From contig NZ_CP064939.1 of the NCBI RefSeq assembly GCF_015679185.1, positions 620,001 to 684,000 of the forward strand: 64,000 bases of DNA, given 5' to 3'. Source of the DNA: Pedobacter endophyticus. Its GTDB lineage: Bacteria > Bacteroidota > Bacteroidia > Sphingobacteriales > Sphingobacteriaceae. The notes below the pieces were generated by a model. That model made no database searches, was not told the DNA's origin, and saw only the letters and a program-made list of their open reading frames with translations. The stretch's first letter is position 1; each line of letters opens with the position of its first letter. This document shows positions 17,012 through 26,061 of the stretch, in pieces. The translations under genes and the position numbers were made by a program.

Positions 17012-18457
17012 ATGAACGAGCAGAATCCAAATTTCAGAGTGAACGTTAATACCGAAATCGGTAGATTGCGAAAATTGTTAATTCATAGCCCTGATAGTGG
17101 CTTGGGAAAGGTAGTACCTTCGAAGGCTCAAGACTGGCTTTTTGAGGATATTGTGCACTTGGATACCATCCGTAAGGGAGAATACGATTACTATATCAAG
17201 TTGTTGATGTATTTTCTGGATCCTGAAAAAATTAAGGGCAAACTGGCTCAAATCGATTCTGATGAAGCAAACCGAAGCTTCTTTAAACCTAATCATCCCG
17301 ATTTTCACAATTCTGATTCAGTAATCGAAATTCAAAACCTGCTAAGTGAAGTACTGGAAAATGAATCGATTCGTAAAAAGTTGGTTGCTGCCGTTTGCGC
17401 AATTGAGGGCTGTACCTACAAAGTGCAATTGGAGTTAACCAACACCGACCCAAAAGAACTGGCAGAAATTTTTATTTCTGGAACTTTGCGCAACGACACG
17501 ATGATTTTTGCGCCAATACCAAATTTAATTTTCACCAGAGATGTAGGCACAACCATCAACAACCACATTTTATTAAACAAACCCGCAAAAAAAGCTCGAG
17601 TACGAGAAACGCTTTTGATGCGGTACATTTTTTTTAATCATCCGCTGTTTGCTGATTATCAAAACAACGTACTCGAGATTCCTGATGTTACGATGCACTT
17701 TTTGCGCCCGGGAGATGAGCCGGCATTTAGCACTACGCTTGAAGGTGGCGATGTGATGATGGTGAGCCCGAACCACGTTTTAATTGGTTGTAGCGAAAGA
17801 ACATCTGAACACGGGGCTAACGAAGCGATAAAACTGCTGTTTGATAACGATGTGGTTGAAAAGGTAACGGTAGTAAAAATACCGAGCAAACGCGATTATA
17901 TGCATTTAGACACGGTTTTTACTCAGGTAAAACGCAACACATGGGTTATTTTAAACTCCATTGCACACTCGCCTAAATTTAATCCGTATGAGCCGATCAA
18001 CTTTTTAAAGGAGCCTGAGAAACTGGAGTCGACCACGGCCATCCAGTTTACAAAAGCAAATCCGCAGGAGCCCAAACATTTTGAGCATGTTGAGGCTTTA
18101 TTAAATGATATTAGCCAAAACGATTTGAAAAGTACCGAACCTACCCGCATTATTTATAGTGGCAACAACATGTTCCCTTACGATTCGAGAGAACAATGGA
18201 CGGATTCTTGCAATCTGTTGGCTATTAAGGAGGGCGTGGTTTTAGGCTACGATAGAAACGACAAAACCGTTGAGGCTTTTAAAGCTGCTGGTTTTAACGT
18301 GGTGGATGTAAAGGATTTGATTCAGGATTTGGAAGGTGGCAAAACTGATATTGAAACGATAACGGATACTTTAATTCTAATGCCCTCGGCCGAATTGTCT
18401 CGTGCCCGTGGGGGTTTCCATTGCATGAGCTTGCCAATTTTGAGAGACAATTTGTAA
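17012..18457 (+). CDS. Arginine deiminase-like protein (guanidino-group hydrolase)
   Basis: A 481-residue protein of the pentein fold. Motifs match arginine deiminase: FTRD near residue 174, LEGGDVMM near 248, a His-containing MHLDTVFT near 297 and the C-terminal nucleophile region ARGGFHCMSLPI (Cys near 471). Arginine deiminase converts arginine to citrulline and ammonia. At 481 residues it is longer than the classical ADI (about 410), and the N-terminal 110 residues are distinctive, so substrate specificity is an inference. It is followed by ctlX, another pentein hydrolase; argS lies divergently upstream. Confidence 0.85.
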   Translation: MNEQNPNFRVNVNTEIGRLRKLLIHSPDSGLGKVVPSKAQDWLFEDIVHLDTIRKGEYDYYIKLLMYFLDPEKIKGKLAQIDSDEANRSFFKPNHPDFHNSDSVIEIQNLLSEVLENESIRKKLVAAVCAIEGCTYKVQLELTNTDPKELAEIFISGTLRNDTMIFAPIPNLIFTRDVGTTINNHILLNKPAKKARVRETLLMRYIFFNHPLFADYQNNVLEIPDVTMHFLRPGDEPAFSTTLEGGDVMMVSPNHVLIGCSERTSEHGANEAIKLLFDNDVVEKVTVVKIPSKRDYMHLDTVFTQVKRNTWVILNSIAHSPKFNPYEPINFLKEPEKLESTTAIQFTKANPQEPKHFEHVEALLNDISQNDLKSTEPTRIIYSGNNMFPYDSREQWTDSCNLLAIKEGVVLGYDRNDKTVEAFKAAGFNVVDVKDLIQDLEGGKTDIETITDTLILMPSAELSRARGGFHCMSLPILRDNL

Positions 18458-18584
18458 GGTTTGAGGCGTAAGGTATAGGGTTTAAGGCGAATGTGCTTAT
18501 ACCACGCCAATAACTTATAAAACTAAAATATCATTTCAGGCGTTGTGCTACCTTAAACCTTACGCCTTTTAGCTTTTACCTTAA
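18458..18584. repeat. Inverted low-complexity repeat between the two pentein genes
   Basis: GGTTTGAGGCGTAAGGTATA at the left and its near-complement ending AAACCTTACGCCTTTTAGC at the right can pair over about 20 bp. It resembles the other word-repeat palindromes of this window and may act as an attenuator between the two genes. Confidence 0.55.
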
Positions 18585-19496
18585 ATGCAGACAACCAATC
18601 ACCTTTTAATGATTCGCCCGGTTGATTTCAAATTCAACGAACAAACAGCGGCAAACAATAAATTTCAAGAAGCGTCAACCGAAAACGACGTTCAGGATCG
18701 GGCCTTAAAGGAGTTTGATGGGTTTGTGAAGTTGTTAAGCGCAAACGATATCGATGTTACGGTAGTTGACGATACTTTGCAACCTGAAACACCTGATTCT
18801 ATTTTTCCGAATAATTGGATCTCACTTCATGATGACGGATCAGTTTACCTTTACCCCATGTTTTCGGAAAACCGTCGTTTGGAACGGAGAAAAGAAATCA
18901 TCGACGGCTTAAAAGAAAAATTTGAAGTAAATCATGTCGCCGACCTCAGCTTCTACGAGCAGCAACATGCGTTTTTAGAGGGAACGGGAAGTATGGTTTT
19001 AGATCGTGATCATAAAATCGCTTATGCAGGTTTGAGCGTTCGCACGGATGAGGAGGTGTTAAATAACTTTTGCATGCTTACGGGTTACGAGCCTGTATCA
19101 TTTCAAGCAGTTGATGGCGCAAATTTTCCAATTTACCATACCAATGTGATGATGTGCGTAGGCGATCGGTTTGCTGTAGTTTGTTTAGATTCGATACCTG
19201 ATCAGGAAGAAAGACTAGCAGTAACACTGAGTTTAACGAGCACAGGCAAGGAAATTATTGCTATCAGTTTAGATCAAATGAACCATTTCGCTGGAAATAT
19301 GTTGCAGGTAGCCAACACAAGTGGCGAAAGTTTATTGGTTATGTCAGAACAAGCTTATTTGTCGCTTACTGAAGAACAAGTCACCGTGCTTGAAAAGTAT
19401 TGCCGCATTGTTTATAGCCCGCTTTATGTTATTGAGCAAAATGGTGGTGGAAGCGCACGGTGTATGCTTGCTGAAATTCATTTACCTGCTAAATGA
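18585..19496 (+). CDS. ctlX: Citrulline utilisation hydrolase, CtlX family
   Basis: A 303-residue pentein-fold (amidinotransferase superfamily) protein. Diagnostic motifs are IRPVDF at the N-terminus, FPNNWISLH near 77, LEGTGSMVLDR near 128, YHTNVMM near 185 and the C-terminal GGGSARCMLAE with the probable catalytic Cys near 294. CtlX-type proteins are associated with citrulline or arginine catabolism. It is directly downstream of the arginine-deiminase-like gene, whose proposed product is citrulline, which suggests the two work in sequence. The coupling is inference. Confidence 0.85.
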   Translation: MQTTNHLLMIRPVDFKFNEQTAANNKFQEASTENDVQDRALKEFDGFVKLLSANDIDVTVVDDTLQPETPDSIFPNNWISLHDDGSVYLYPMFSENRRLERRKEIIDGLKEKFEVNHVADLSFYEQQHAFLEGTGSMVLDRDHKIAYAGLSVRTDEEVLNNFCMLTGYEPVSFQAVDGANFPIYHTNVMMCVGDRFAVVCLDSIPDQEERLAVTLSLTSTGKEIIAISLDQMNHFAGNMLQVANTSGESLLVMSEQAYLSLTEEQVTVLEKYCRIVYSPLYVIEQNGGGSARCMLAEIHLPAK

Positions 19497-19505
19497 TATA
19501 GATGA

Positions 19506-19820
19506 CCGTTGACTGAAGTCAACGGCAATGAAATACAGGGTGCTAAGCCGTTCCTCGAATCCCCTCAAGGCGCTTAATTTGCAATCCGCTTGTCAATTCA
19601 TTGTTATTTCACCGTTGACTGAAGTCAACGGCAATGAAGTACAGGGCATCACTGGCTATGAACCTCAATCAGAACATCGTCATGCTGAAGAATAATTTTT
19701 GTACAAAAAGATCAATGAGAGTGATGTTGTTTATTAGAGAAGAACTACTAGAAAAGGTCGTCATTTCGAGCGCAGCCGAGAAATCTCTTTCACTTCATTG
19801 CCGTCAGTTTCAACTGACGG
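19506..19820. repeat. R4 repeats (three copies) and an R2 half-copy in a 356-bp gap
   Basis: The perfect palindrome CCGTTGACTGAAGTCAACGG followed by CAATGAA occurs at 19506-19525 and 19612-19631. A variant, CCGTCAGTTTCAACTGACGG, lies at 19801-19820 in reverse orientation. An R2 half (CGTCATTTCGAGCGCAGC) is at 19758-19775. No credible gene lies in 19497-19852. Confidence 0.85.
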
Positions 19821-19852
19821 TCCAAAAGTCAGCAATGATGGGAACTTATCAG

Positions 19853-20872
19853 CTACTCCTCCATTTTCACCATTGCCTTAATCACTCCATTTTTAGGATC
19901 TAACCAGCTTTCAAATTCATCTTTCACATCTTCAAACTTTACCTGATGCGTAATGTAGTTTGTAGGGTTCACAGAGCCCGCTTTCATTGATTTGATGACA
20001 TGCTCAAAATCTTCGATGGTTGCGTTTCTGCTGCTCATCAAAGTTGATTCCCTTTTATGAAACTCGGGGTGATTAAAAATCAAATCGCCTTTTTGAAGGC
20101 CAATCAATACAAATCTGGCACCATGAGCCATGTAGTTTATTGCGTTGTTTATCGCTTTCTGATTGCCCGTTGCATCAATTACAACGGTTGGCATATCGCC
20201 GCCGGTAATTTCGCTAAGCTGTTGGGTTACGTCATCATTAAGCGCATTTACCACGTGTGCAACCTTAAGTTTTTCCTTACAAAATGCCAAACGGTCTTCG
20301 TTAATATCCAAAGCAATCACATTTGCTCCGGCAATCCGGGCAAATTCCATTGTTCCTAAGCCAATTGGTCCGGCGCCGATTACGAGCACACACTCTCCCG
20401 GTTGAACATCTGCCCTTCGAACGCCGTGTGCACCAATCGCCAAGGGTTCTACCAAAGCAAGCTCATCATAAGTTAAGCCCTCGCCATGTAAGAGCGTCTT
20501 TGAGGGCACCTGCAAATATTCTCGCATGCCGCCATCAACATGGACGCCACAGACCTGCATGTTTACACAGCAATTCGGTTTGTTCATGCGGCAGGCGATG
20601 CACTTACCGCAGTTAAAATACGGGATAAAAGTAACGGCCTCTCCTATCTCAAAACCGTCGGCGCCATCGGCTTCAACCAATTCGCCAGAAAGCTCATGAC
20701 CTAAAACACGCGGATAATTAAAGAACGGTTGTGTGCCTTCAAAGGCGTGTAAATCGGTTCCGCAAATGCCAATCCGTTTTATTTTAATGATGGCGTGATC
20801 TTTCTTCAATTCAGGTTTTTCAGTTTCCGAATAGTCAAAAGTTCCGGGGATGGTACAAGTTAGGGTTTTCAT
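19853..20872 (-). CDS. Zinc-dependent sugar-alcohol/sugar-acid dehydrogenase (RspB/LgoD-like)
   Basis: A 339-residue medium-chain dehydrogenase. The catalytic zinc site has GICGTDLHAFEG (Cys near 37) and GHE near 60; the structural zinc loop is CGKCIACRMNKPNCC (about 90-104); the NAD site is VIGAGPIGLG near 167. The family includes L-galactonate, L-threonine and sorbitol dehydrogenases. In this catabolic locus it most likely oxidises a deoxy-sugar acid intermediate of L-fucose or L-rhamnose; that is inference from context. It is the last gene of the minus-strand run, after the L-fucose-dehydrogenase-like SDR. Confidence 0.88.
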   Translation of the reverse strand: MKTLTCTIPGTFDYSETEKPELKKDHAIIKIKRIGICGTDLHAFEGTQPFFNYPRVLGHELSGELVEADGADGFEIGEAVTFIPYFNCGKCIACRMNKPNCCVNMQVCGVHVDGGMREYLQVPSKTLLHGEGLTYDELALVEPLAIGAHGVRRADVQPGECVLVIGAGPIGLGTMEFARIAGANVIALDINEDRLAFCKEKLKVAHVVNALNDDVTQQLSEITGGDMPTVVIDATGNQKAINNAINYMAHGARFVLIGLQKGDLIFNHPEFHKRESTLMSSRNATIEDFEHVIKSMKAGSVNPTNYITHQVKFEDVKDEFESWLDPKNGVIKAMVKMEE

Positions 20873-20879
20873 TTAATGA

Positions 20880-21048
20880 TAATTGTTCTCGGGTTAATTG
20901 GTGAATTGTTGAAATTGGTGAATTGTTGAATTGTTGAATTGTTTGCTAATTGCCTATTGCCCATTGTCTATTGCCCATTGCTAATTGCCTATTGCTAATC
21001 GCCCACTGCTGATTGCTGATTGCCTATTGCAAATTGCCCACCTGCAAA
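20880..21048. repeat. Degenerate ATTGCCTATTGC word repeat
   Basis: The whole gap between the ADH and SDR genes is built from two words: GTGAATTGTTGAATT (left) and ATTGCCTATTGC/ATTGCCCATTGC (right), about 10-bp periodicity. Left and right words are not obviously complementary. No gene or promoter is evident. Confidence 0.65.
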
Positions 21049-21052
21049 CTAT

Positions 21053-21841
21053 CTATGCATTCGCTAAAGCCCTATCTAAATGCACATAACCGCCATCAAC
21101 GTATACAATTTGCCCAGTAGTATGGCTCGATTTTGGCGAAATTAAGAAAGCAACTGTATTGGCTATTTCTTCGGCAGTTGTCATTCTGTTCTCCAACGGA
21201 ATTTTAGAGGTAATTTCCTTTAATTTTTCCTCCGCATTTGGTAAAGTCTCAATCCAGTTGGCATATTGAGGCGTCCAGCATTCGGCAACCACAACCGCGT
21301 TCACACGGATACCATATTTCAATAGCTCAACGGCCCACTCTCTTGTTAACGCATTTCGTGCGCCGTTCGATGCCGCATAAGCCGAAGTATTTCCTTGTCC
21401 GGTTTCGCCCGTTTTAGAAGTAATATTTACGATTGCACCTTTACTTTCGATCAGTTGAGGCAAGGCATAGTGAGCCAACAGGTAATAATGTACTACGTTT
21501 CGGTGCAGAGAAGCCATAAAGCCCTCGTACGAGCCATTTTCTAAACCGATTCCGTCGTTCAAACCTGCGTTGTTCACCAAAGCATCTATGCGGCCGAACC
21601 GTGCAACAATTTCCTTAATTACTTTTTCACATTCTGTGGGCTCCGATAATTCGGCCACAAATTGAGCCGCTTTTCCACCGTTTTGCTCAATTAGCTCAAC
21701 AATTTTTTCATTATCGGCCGCTTTCCTGCCTACAATTACTGCAATGGCGTCTTCTTGGGCCAAAACTTCTGCAATACCTCTACCAATGCCCTTTGCGGCA
21801 CCTGTAATCACGATAACTTTTTCTTTTAATTCTAAATTCAT
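21053..21841 (-). CDS. SDR oxidoreductase, L-fucose dehydrogenase-like
   Basis: A 262-residue classical SDR: TGAAKGIGRG at 14-23, NNAG near 91, Ser plus YAASNGA near 155 (the catalytic Lys position reads Asn in the YxxxN form, an oddity) and a C-terminal YVDGGYVHLDRAL. The region after the active site, VVVAECWTPQYANWIETLP, resembles the AExxTPLYxxW signature of bacterial L-fucose dehydrogenases, which oxidise L-fucose to L-fuconolactone. Together with the FucP-like permease this points to a non-phosphorylative L-fucose pathway. Specificity is inferred. Confidence 0.82.
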   Translation of the reverse strand: MNLELKEKVIVITGAAKGIGRGIAEVLAQEDAIAVIVGRKAADNEKIVELIEQNGGKAAQFVAELSEPTECEKVIKEIVARFGRIDALVNNAGLNDGIGLENGSYEGFMASLHRNVVHYYLLAHYALPQLIESKGAIVNITSKTGETGQGNTSAYAASNGARNALTREWAVELLKYGIRVNAVVVAECWTPQYANWIETLPNAEEKLKEITSKIPLENRMTTAEEIANTVAFLISPKSSHTTGQIVYVDGGYVHLDRALANA

Positions 21842-21849
21842 ATCTTTTT

Positions 21850-22005
21850 TTTAATTATTGAATTAGAGAATGAGTAAATTTTGAATGAGTGAATTTTGAA
21901 TGGTAAATGTCTTGATGCTATTCAGCTGATTTAAGGTTTCCTAATTCAGTCAATCAATCATTCTTTCAATCAATCATTCTCTCATTCAGCCACTCTCTCA
22001 TTTAA
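21850..22005. repeat. Low-complexity inverted words (GAATGAGTGAATTTTGAATG / CATTCTCTCATTCA)
   Basis: The left side repeats GAATGAGTAAATTTTGAATG; the right side repeats TCATTCTTTCAATCAATCAT and TCATTCTCTCATTCA. The halves can pair imperfectly. It fills the gap upstream of the SDR gene. Confidence 0.55.
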
Positions 22006-22006
22006 A

Positions 22007-24301
22007 TCATTCTCTCCCAATCATATTTATTACATCCGCTCTTCTAGCTTCGGGTACAACCTTTAAGTCTGTTAAATTACCATTTTTTAATTTACCCTCC
22101 ACTATTGTTTTGTAAGGTGCATGCAACTTAAAGTGAACATCCCAATCTTTTGGCCATGCTGGAAACAAGTAAATCTTTTTACTATCAACCTGCATTAACA
22201 TTTCCTGTAAACCAATCATTCCAGATCCGCCCCAATTGTGGTCGGGAGTCCAATCGAAGCCCGGCCCCCAAAATGCAGGAAACCTTCGTCCCGAATCTTT
22301 CATTTTGGCCGTGGTTAACTTTGCCGCTCCATCGGTCAACCCTAATCTGGCCGCGAAAATATTATCTTGTTTCCACCCTACATGGCTTCGGAACTTTAGC
22401 ACGTCCGTATCGTATTTAAACGTATTTATTGCCGTATCCAAACCGGGTTTGCCAATACCATAAAGCCCCCAAGGGTACACGGGATATAACTGCGGACTTT
22501 CGGTGTTGTTAATTCGTTCCCAAAGTTTTGCAGGCGATATCGTGGTGTGGCCATCAAAGGTTCTAAAATTTATCGGCGGGATCAACTTCAACATCTCGCT
22601 CCAAGCGGCTTTTTGTTTTTCGGCTGTGCCCGGGCGTTCGATCAATCTTTCTAACACTGTTTTTAAGGCCGCAATGGTTGATGTTGAGTTATAGGCCATT
22701 TTATACGTTTCGGCTCCCGAACCGGGGTACAAAACCAAATGCCCATTGGCATCTAAACTTTTTGCGCCCCTTTGCTTGGCTAAATAGGTATAATGTTCCT
22801 TAAAAAAAGTGAGCGAGCTTGCTATCAAGGGGAGATACTCGTCGATGTTGTTGCCATTATACCGCTCGGTTTCTAAAATCATCATGCAAAACTCTAAAAC
22901 CGTATCCCACTCGTATTCAAGCCATGCATTATGTTCCATGCCCTTGTTAAAATCTGCCGGGCGTTTCCAACCATATTCAGCAGGGTTCGGCAAACCAAAA
23001 TTTTCCAGTTGTTCGGTAAAGCTTGCGCCCTGATGCCCCCAAGCGGCTTCTGTTCTAATTTCTGCATTTTTCAGGTTATGGAGATAGAAATCAAATTGTG
23101 GCTTCATCATCTCAAAATCGCCGCTCTTTAGCATTGGCCAATATACCAAACGCTGGTTTTGCGCAGTGTGCGTCCCACCGCCCCAATTCCTGAAATCAGG
23201 CGTGTATTTAAGCGTAGAGTCTGTAAGCTTAGGATCGAACGTAAACAAGCCGCCGTTAAATTTCGTGGGATAAGAACCGAATGCATTGCAACCCAGCATG
23301 TACCTAAACAATTGATAATTTTGGGCGGTTTGATTGGCGGCTTCATCTTTAGAACGGATAAAAATGAAGCTTCTTTTCCAATACTCATTCCACCATTTTA
23401 TACTTGCTTTATGGTTGCTTGCCCGAGAAATTTTGTTCAAATCCCTTTCCCAAATCGCTATTGATCCTACTTTCGAGGTATTTAAGGCAACGGTAATCTG
23501 AGCAGAATTAGATGGCTTTTTGGTTTTGATTGTCCAACCGTTAAATGGGGTACCCAAATAAGTTCCTGTGTAGTTTCCTGCTGCAACCATGTTATCGCCT
23601 TGCATTACACCGCCGAAAATCAGGTTTTTCAACGGATTCATTAATTCAGATTTACGATCTTCTAGGCCTTGTTGCTTTACGGCCACATCGAAAACAGTTT
23701 CAGGTTTATTCTGATGATAAAACTGAACCGCGTTGTTGTTAAAAGCTATTTCATCCCTACGGGTTTTTACAATGCCCTGTGGTGCCCATTTGTACGAATT
23801 TTGATTGTTTTCCTTGCCTTTGGTGATTCGATCTTCAAAGCGCCAACTTTCGTAACTTGCCTCGGTTGTTATTTTTTGATTGGAACTTACATCTAAGTGA
23901 ATCACGGGATTAAAAACATCAACCCAAACGTTAATCTGAGCATTCAGCTTGCCATTTGTGCCCGAAATTTGGGCGTAACCATCGTTAAGGATGAGTTCTT
24001 GTTTAAAGGTTTCTCCCGCAAATGGATTTGGGCTCAATTTTAGCTTCACACGCCCGAGCTTAAGCAAGGTATTATTTTCGTCAAATGTTCCGCTCTTGGA
24101 TAGGTAGAGGTACACTTCGCCACGCTCTACCCACAAATTTAAACCGATATCGCCCCCGCCAACAGGCATCGATTCGGCGGAATTTTTGCTTTGGGAAGTC
24201 CAAAGAACATTTTGTTGTGCTTGCGTCGAAGTTGACCACAAAAACACAAAAAGCATGAAGAAAAAACTTCGGATTTTTAGGTGCGAAATAGTCGACCACA
24301 T
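22007..24301 (-). CDS. DUF5703 / GH95-like glycoside hydrolase
   Basis: About 764 residues from the Met at 24301 (a longer frame opens at 24373, but the chosen start gives a compact signal peptide ending STSTQAQ). The N-terminal beta-sandwich (PVGGGDIGLNLWVERGEVYLYLSKSG) is typical of DUF5703 and the related GH95 N-domain. The C-terminal half is an (alpha/alpha)6 barrel with GGLFTFDP, WGGGTHTAQNQRLVYWPML, AAWGHQGASFTEQ, NAWLEYEWDTVLEF and the closing FPAFWGPGFDWTPDHNWGG. GH95 enzymes release L-fucose or L-galactose, which fits the fucose genes downstream. Exact family and substrate are inferred. Confidence 0.75.
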   Translation of the reverse strand: MWSTISHLKIRSFFFMLFVFLWSTSTQAQQNVLWTSQSKNSAESMPVGGGDIGLNLWVERGEVYLYLSKSGTFDENNTLLKLGRVKLKLSPNPFAGETFKQELILNDGYAQISGTNGKLNAQINVWVDVFNPVIHLDVSSNQKITTEASYESWRFEDRITKGKENNQNSYKWAPQGIVKTRRDEIAFNNNAVQFYHQNKPETVFDVAVKQQGLEDRKSELMNPLKNLIFGGVMQGDNMVAAGNYTGTYLGTPFNGWTIKTKKPSNSAQITVALNTSKVGSIAIWERDLNKISRASNHKASIKWWNEYWKRSFIFIRSKDEAANQTAQNYQLFRYMLGCNAFGSYPTKFNGGLFTFDPKLTDSTLKYTPDFRNWGGGTHTAQNQRLVYWPMLKSGDFEMMKPQFDFYLHNLKNAEIRTEAAWGHQGASFTEQLENFGLPNPAEYGWKRPADFNKGMEHNAWLEYEWDTVLEFCMMILETERYNGNNIDEYLPLIASSLTFFKEHYTYLAKQRGAKSLDANGHLVLYPGSGAETYKMAYNSTSTIAALKTVLERLIERPGTAEKQKAAWSEMLKLIPPINFRTFDGHTTISPAKLWERINNTESPQLYPVYPWGLYGIGKPGLDTAINTFKYDTDVLKFRSHVGWKQDNIFAARLGLTDGAAKLTTAKMKDSGRRFPAFWGPGFDWTPDHNWGGSGMIGLQEMLMQVDSKKIYLFPAWPKDWDVHFKLHAPYKTIVEGKLKNGNLTDLKVVPEARRADVINMIGRE

Positions 24302-24410
24302 CAGATATATAAGAATGTTTAAATTCTTAATCAAAATATTTGTAGGCCTTTGTTTCTTGGTGGTATAAATCATTAATCCAATTAATTTTTCTATGCATTA
24401 ATTAAAAAAG

Positions 24411-24519
24411 TCGTCATTGCGAGGCTGGACATTTGCGATCCGAAGCAATCTTTTATTTCTATTCCTATAGAGATTGCTTCACGCCACCACAAATGCCATT
24501 TCTTCGTTCGCAATGACGA
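24411..24519. repeat. R1 palindromic repeat
   Basis: Starts TCGTCATTGCGAGGC and ends CGCAATGACGA, with internal arms AAGCAATCT/AGATTGCTT. Arms are less perfect than at 25992-26056. It lies between two glycan-degradation genes. Confidence 0.8.
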
Positions 24520-24547
24520 ATTCTATCAAACAGCGCATTGCCGAGTA

Positions 24548-25975
24548 CTATTTCTCCCAATCATCGGTTCTGAAAGATGAAACCGGCAAGCCATCGTTTC
24601 CGAATAAGTCGCCTGTTACGAAATCATCAAATGCATAGCGAACCGCAACCGGAGCTTTCACTTCATCTGCCGAAACCGTTATGCTACTGCCTTTTATGGT
24701 TGCTTTTGCTGGATAAAATTTTTGATCAGCGCCTGCAATTTTAAACAAAGACAATTCATTGCCGAACGACGTTAGCCCATTTGGTACGTTGTTAAACTTT
24801 ATAATTGCGCTATTGTTTTCTATCGTCATCGATTCGTAGCCCGGGCTTACAGCGCCGAAGCCATTGATGCCATAAGTTTGTGAAAGTGCCAGATAGGCCA
24901 GCCGCTCACCACCCTGTCTTTTATTTGCCGGATGAATCGATTTTTCTTCTCCGATATCCAATAAAACGGCCATCCCCGAATTGGGAATTTTGGCGAGTGA
25001 CTTTCGTTGGGCATCTCGCAAGAAGGCAGAATTGTATTTCCCGCCAACGTGGTAAGGCGGCAACTGAGCATAATTGTAGGGCGCAATTTGAGCATAATAG
25101 AACGGAAAGTTGCCATTATCCCAATTTTTTCGCCACGATGCTACCATGGCCGGAAACAGCGCTTCATAGCGATCAGGGCGTTCATAATTTGATTCTCCCT
25201 GATACCAGATTGCACCCTTTATTGTATAGCCGATTACCGGGAAAAGCATGCCGTTGTATAGCGTTGTGGGCGTTCTGCTTACTTCTTTAATCGGATCGCC
25301 TTTTAACGGAATTTTTACCTCTGGAAAGGCTTTCAAATCTTCGGGCGACATCCACGCTTCAATGGACGAGCCGCCGTAACTATCGTTGATCATTCCGATC
25401 GGAACGTTTAACAAGTCACTTAATAAAGCGCCGAAATAATAAGCGGTTGCACTGAAATTGGCAACGGTTTCTGGTGCTGCCAGTTTCCAAGGCGAGGGCT
25501 TGCTGTTATCTTGCCGCTCGGTAACCGACGACCGGGGAACGGTATAAAGTCGCAATGATTTATTGGTCGATCTTAAAATGGCCTCGTTTGAACCGATAAT
25601 CGGCTGCCCCTTGAAACCTTTCATCGGCATTTCCATATTCGATTGACCACCGCAAAACCATACTTCACCAATCAGCACGTCGGTTAAAACCAGTTTTTCG
25701 CCATCGTTAAATTCAATCTCGTACGGTCCGCCTGCGGCTGGAGTTGCTACCTTTGTTCGCCATTTTCCATTCTCATCGGAAATAACGGAATAGTTTTCCT
25801 TATTCCACGAGGTGGATATTTTCACTTTGGTTGATGGTTTCGCCCAGCCCCAAATGGCCACATTGCTTTGTTGTTGCAGCACCATGTGATCGGTAAAGAT
25901 TGATGCGGGTTTAACCGTTGCCGATGCGATGATGCAGCAGGCAAGGTTTAATAACAAGAGGATTTTTAGTTTCAT
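24548..25975 (-). CDS. Sialate O-acetylesterase-type SGNH esterase
   Basis: A 475-residue secreted esterase with a signal peptide (1-19, ending IIASATVKP). The SGNH block I is GEVWFCGGQSNMEMPM near 105 (nucleophile Ser), WYQGESN lies near 258 and a C-terminal DIGEEKSIHPANKRQGGERLA carries the catalytic His near 358. A beta-sandwich precedes and interrupts the hydrolase, as in Bacteroides family members. It removes O-acetyl groups from glycans so that exo-glycosidases can act. It sits between the GH95-like and GH127 genes. Confidence 0.9.
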   Translation of the reverse strand: MKLKILLLLNLACCIIASATVKPASIFTDHMVLQQQSNVAIWGWAKPSTKVKISTSWNKENYSVISDENGKWRTKVATPAAGGPYEIEFNDGEKLVLTDVLIGEVWFCGGQSNMEMPMKGFKGQPIIGSNEAILRSTNKSLRLYTVPRSSVTERQDNSKPSPWKLAAPETVANFSATAYYFGALLSDLLNVPIGMINDSYGGSSIEAWMSPEDLKAFPEVKIPLKGDPIKEVSRTPTTLYNGMLFPVIGYTIKGAIWYQGESNYERPDRYEALFPAMVASWRKNWDNGNFPFYYAQIAPYNYAQLPPYHVGGKYNSAFLRDAQRKSLAKIPNSGMAVLLDIGEEKSIHPANKRQGGERLAYLALSQTYGINGFGAVSPGYESMTIENNSAIIKFNNVPNGLTSFGNELSLFKIAGADQKFYPAKATIKGSSITVSADEVKAPVAVRYAFDDFVTGDLFGNDGLPVSSFRTDDWEK

Positions 25976-25991
25976 TTTTTCTTTTTTTTGC

Positions 25992-26056
25992 CGTCATTGC
26001 GAGGCACGAAGCAATCTCACTCACCAAATAAGATTGCTTCGTGCCTCGCAATGACG
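25992..26056. repeat. R1 palindromic repeat, perfect 26-bp arms
   Basis: Arms begin CGTCATTGCGAGGCACGAAG and are perfectly complementary over 26 bp, with a 13-bp A/C-rich loop. The arms are identical to those of the copy at 60113-60172, 34 kb away, while the loops differ. Confidence 0.92.
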
Positions 26057-26061
26057 ATTGT

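Noticed and set aside
23128..23464. Frames of 86-101 residues inside the GH95-like gene
   Set aside because: Shadows of the long coding frame on the opposite strand or another phase, without homology or start context.
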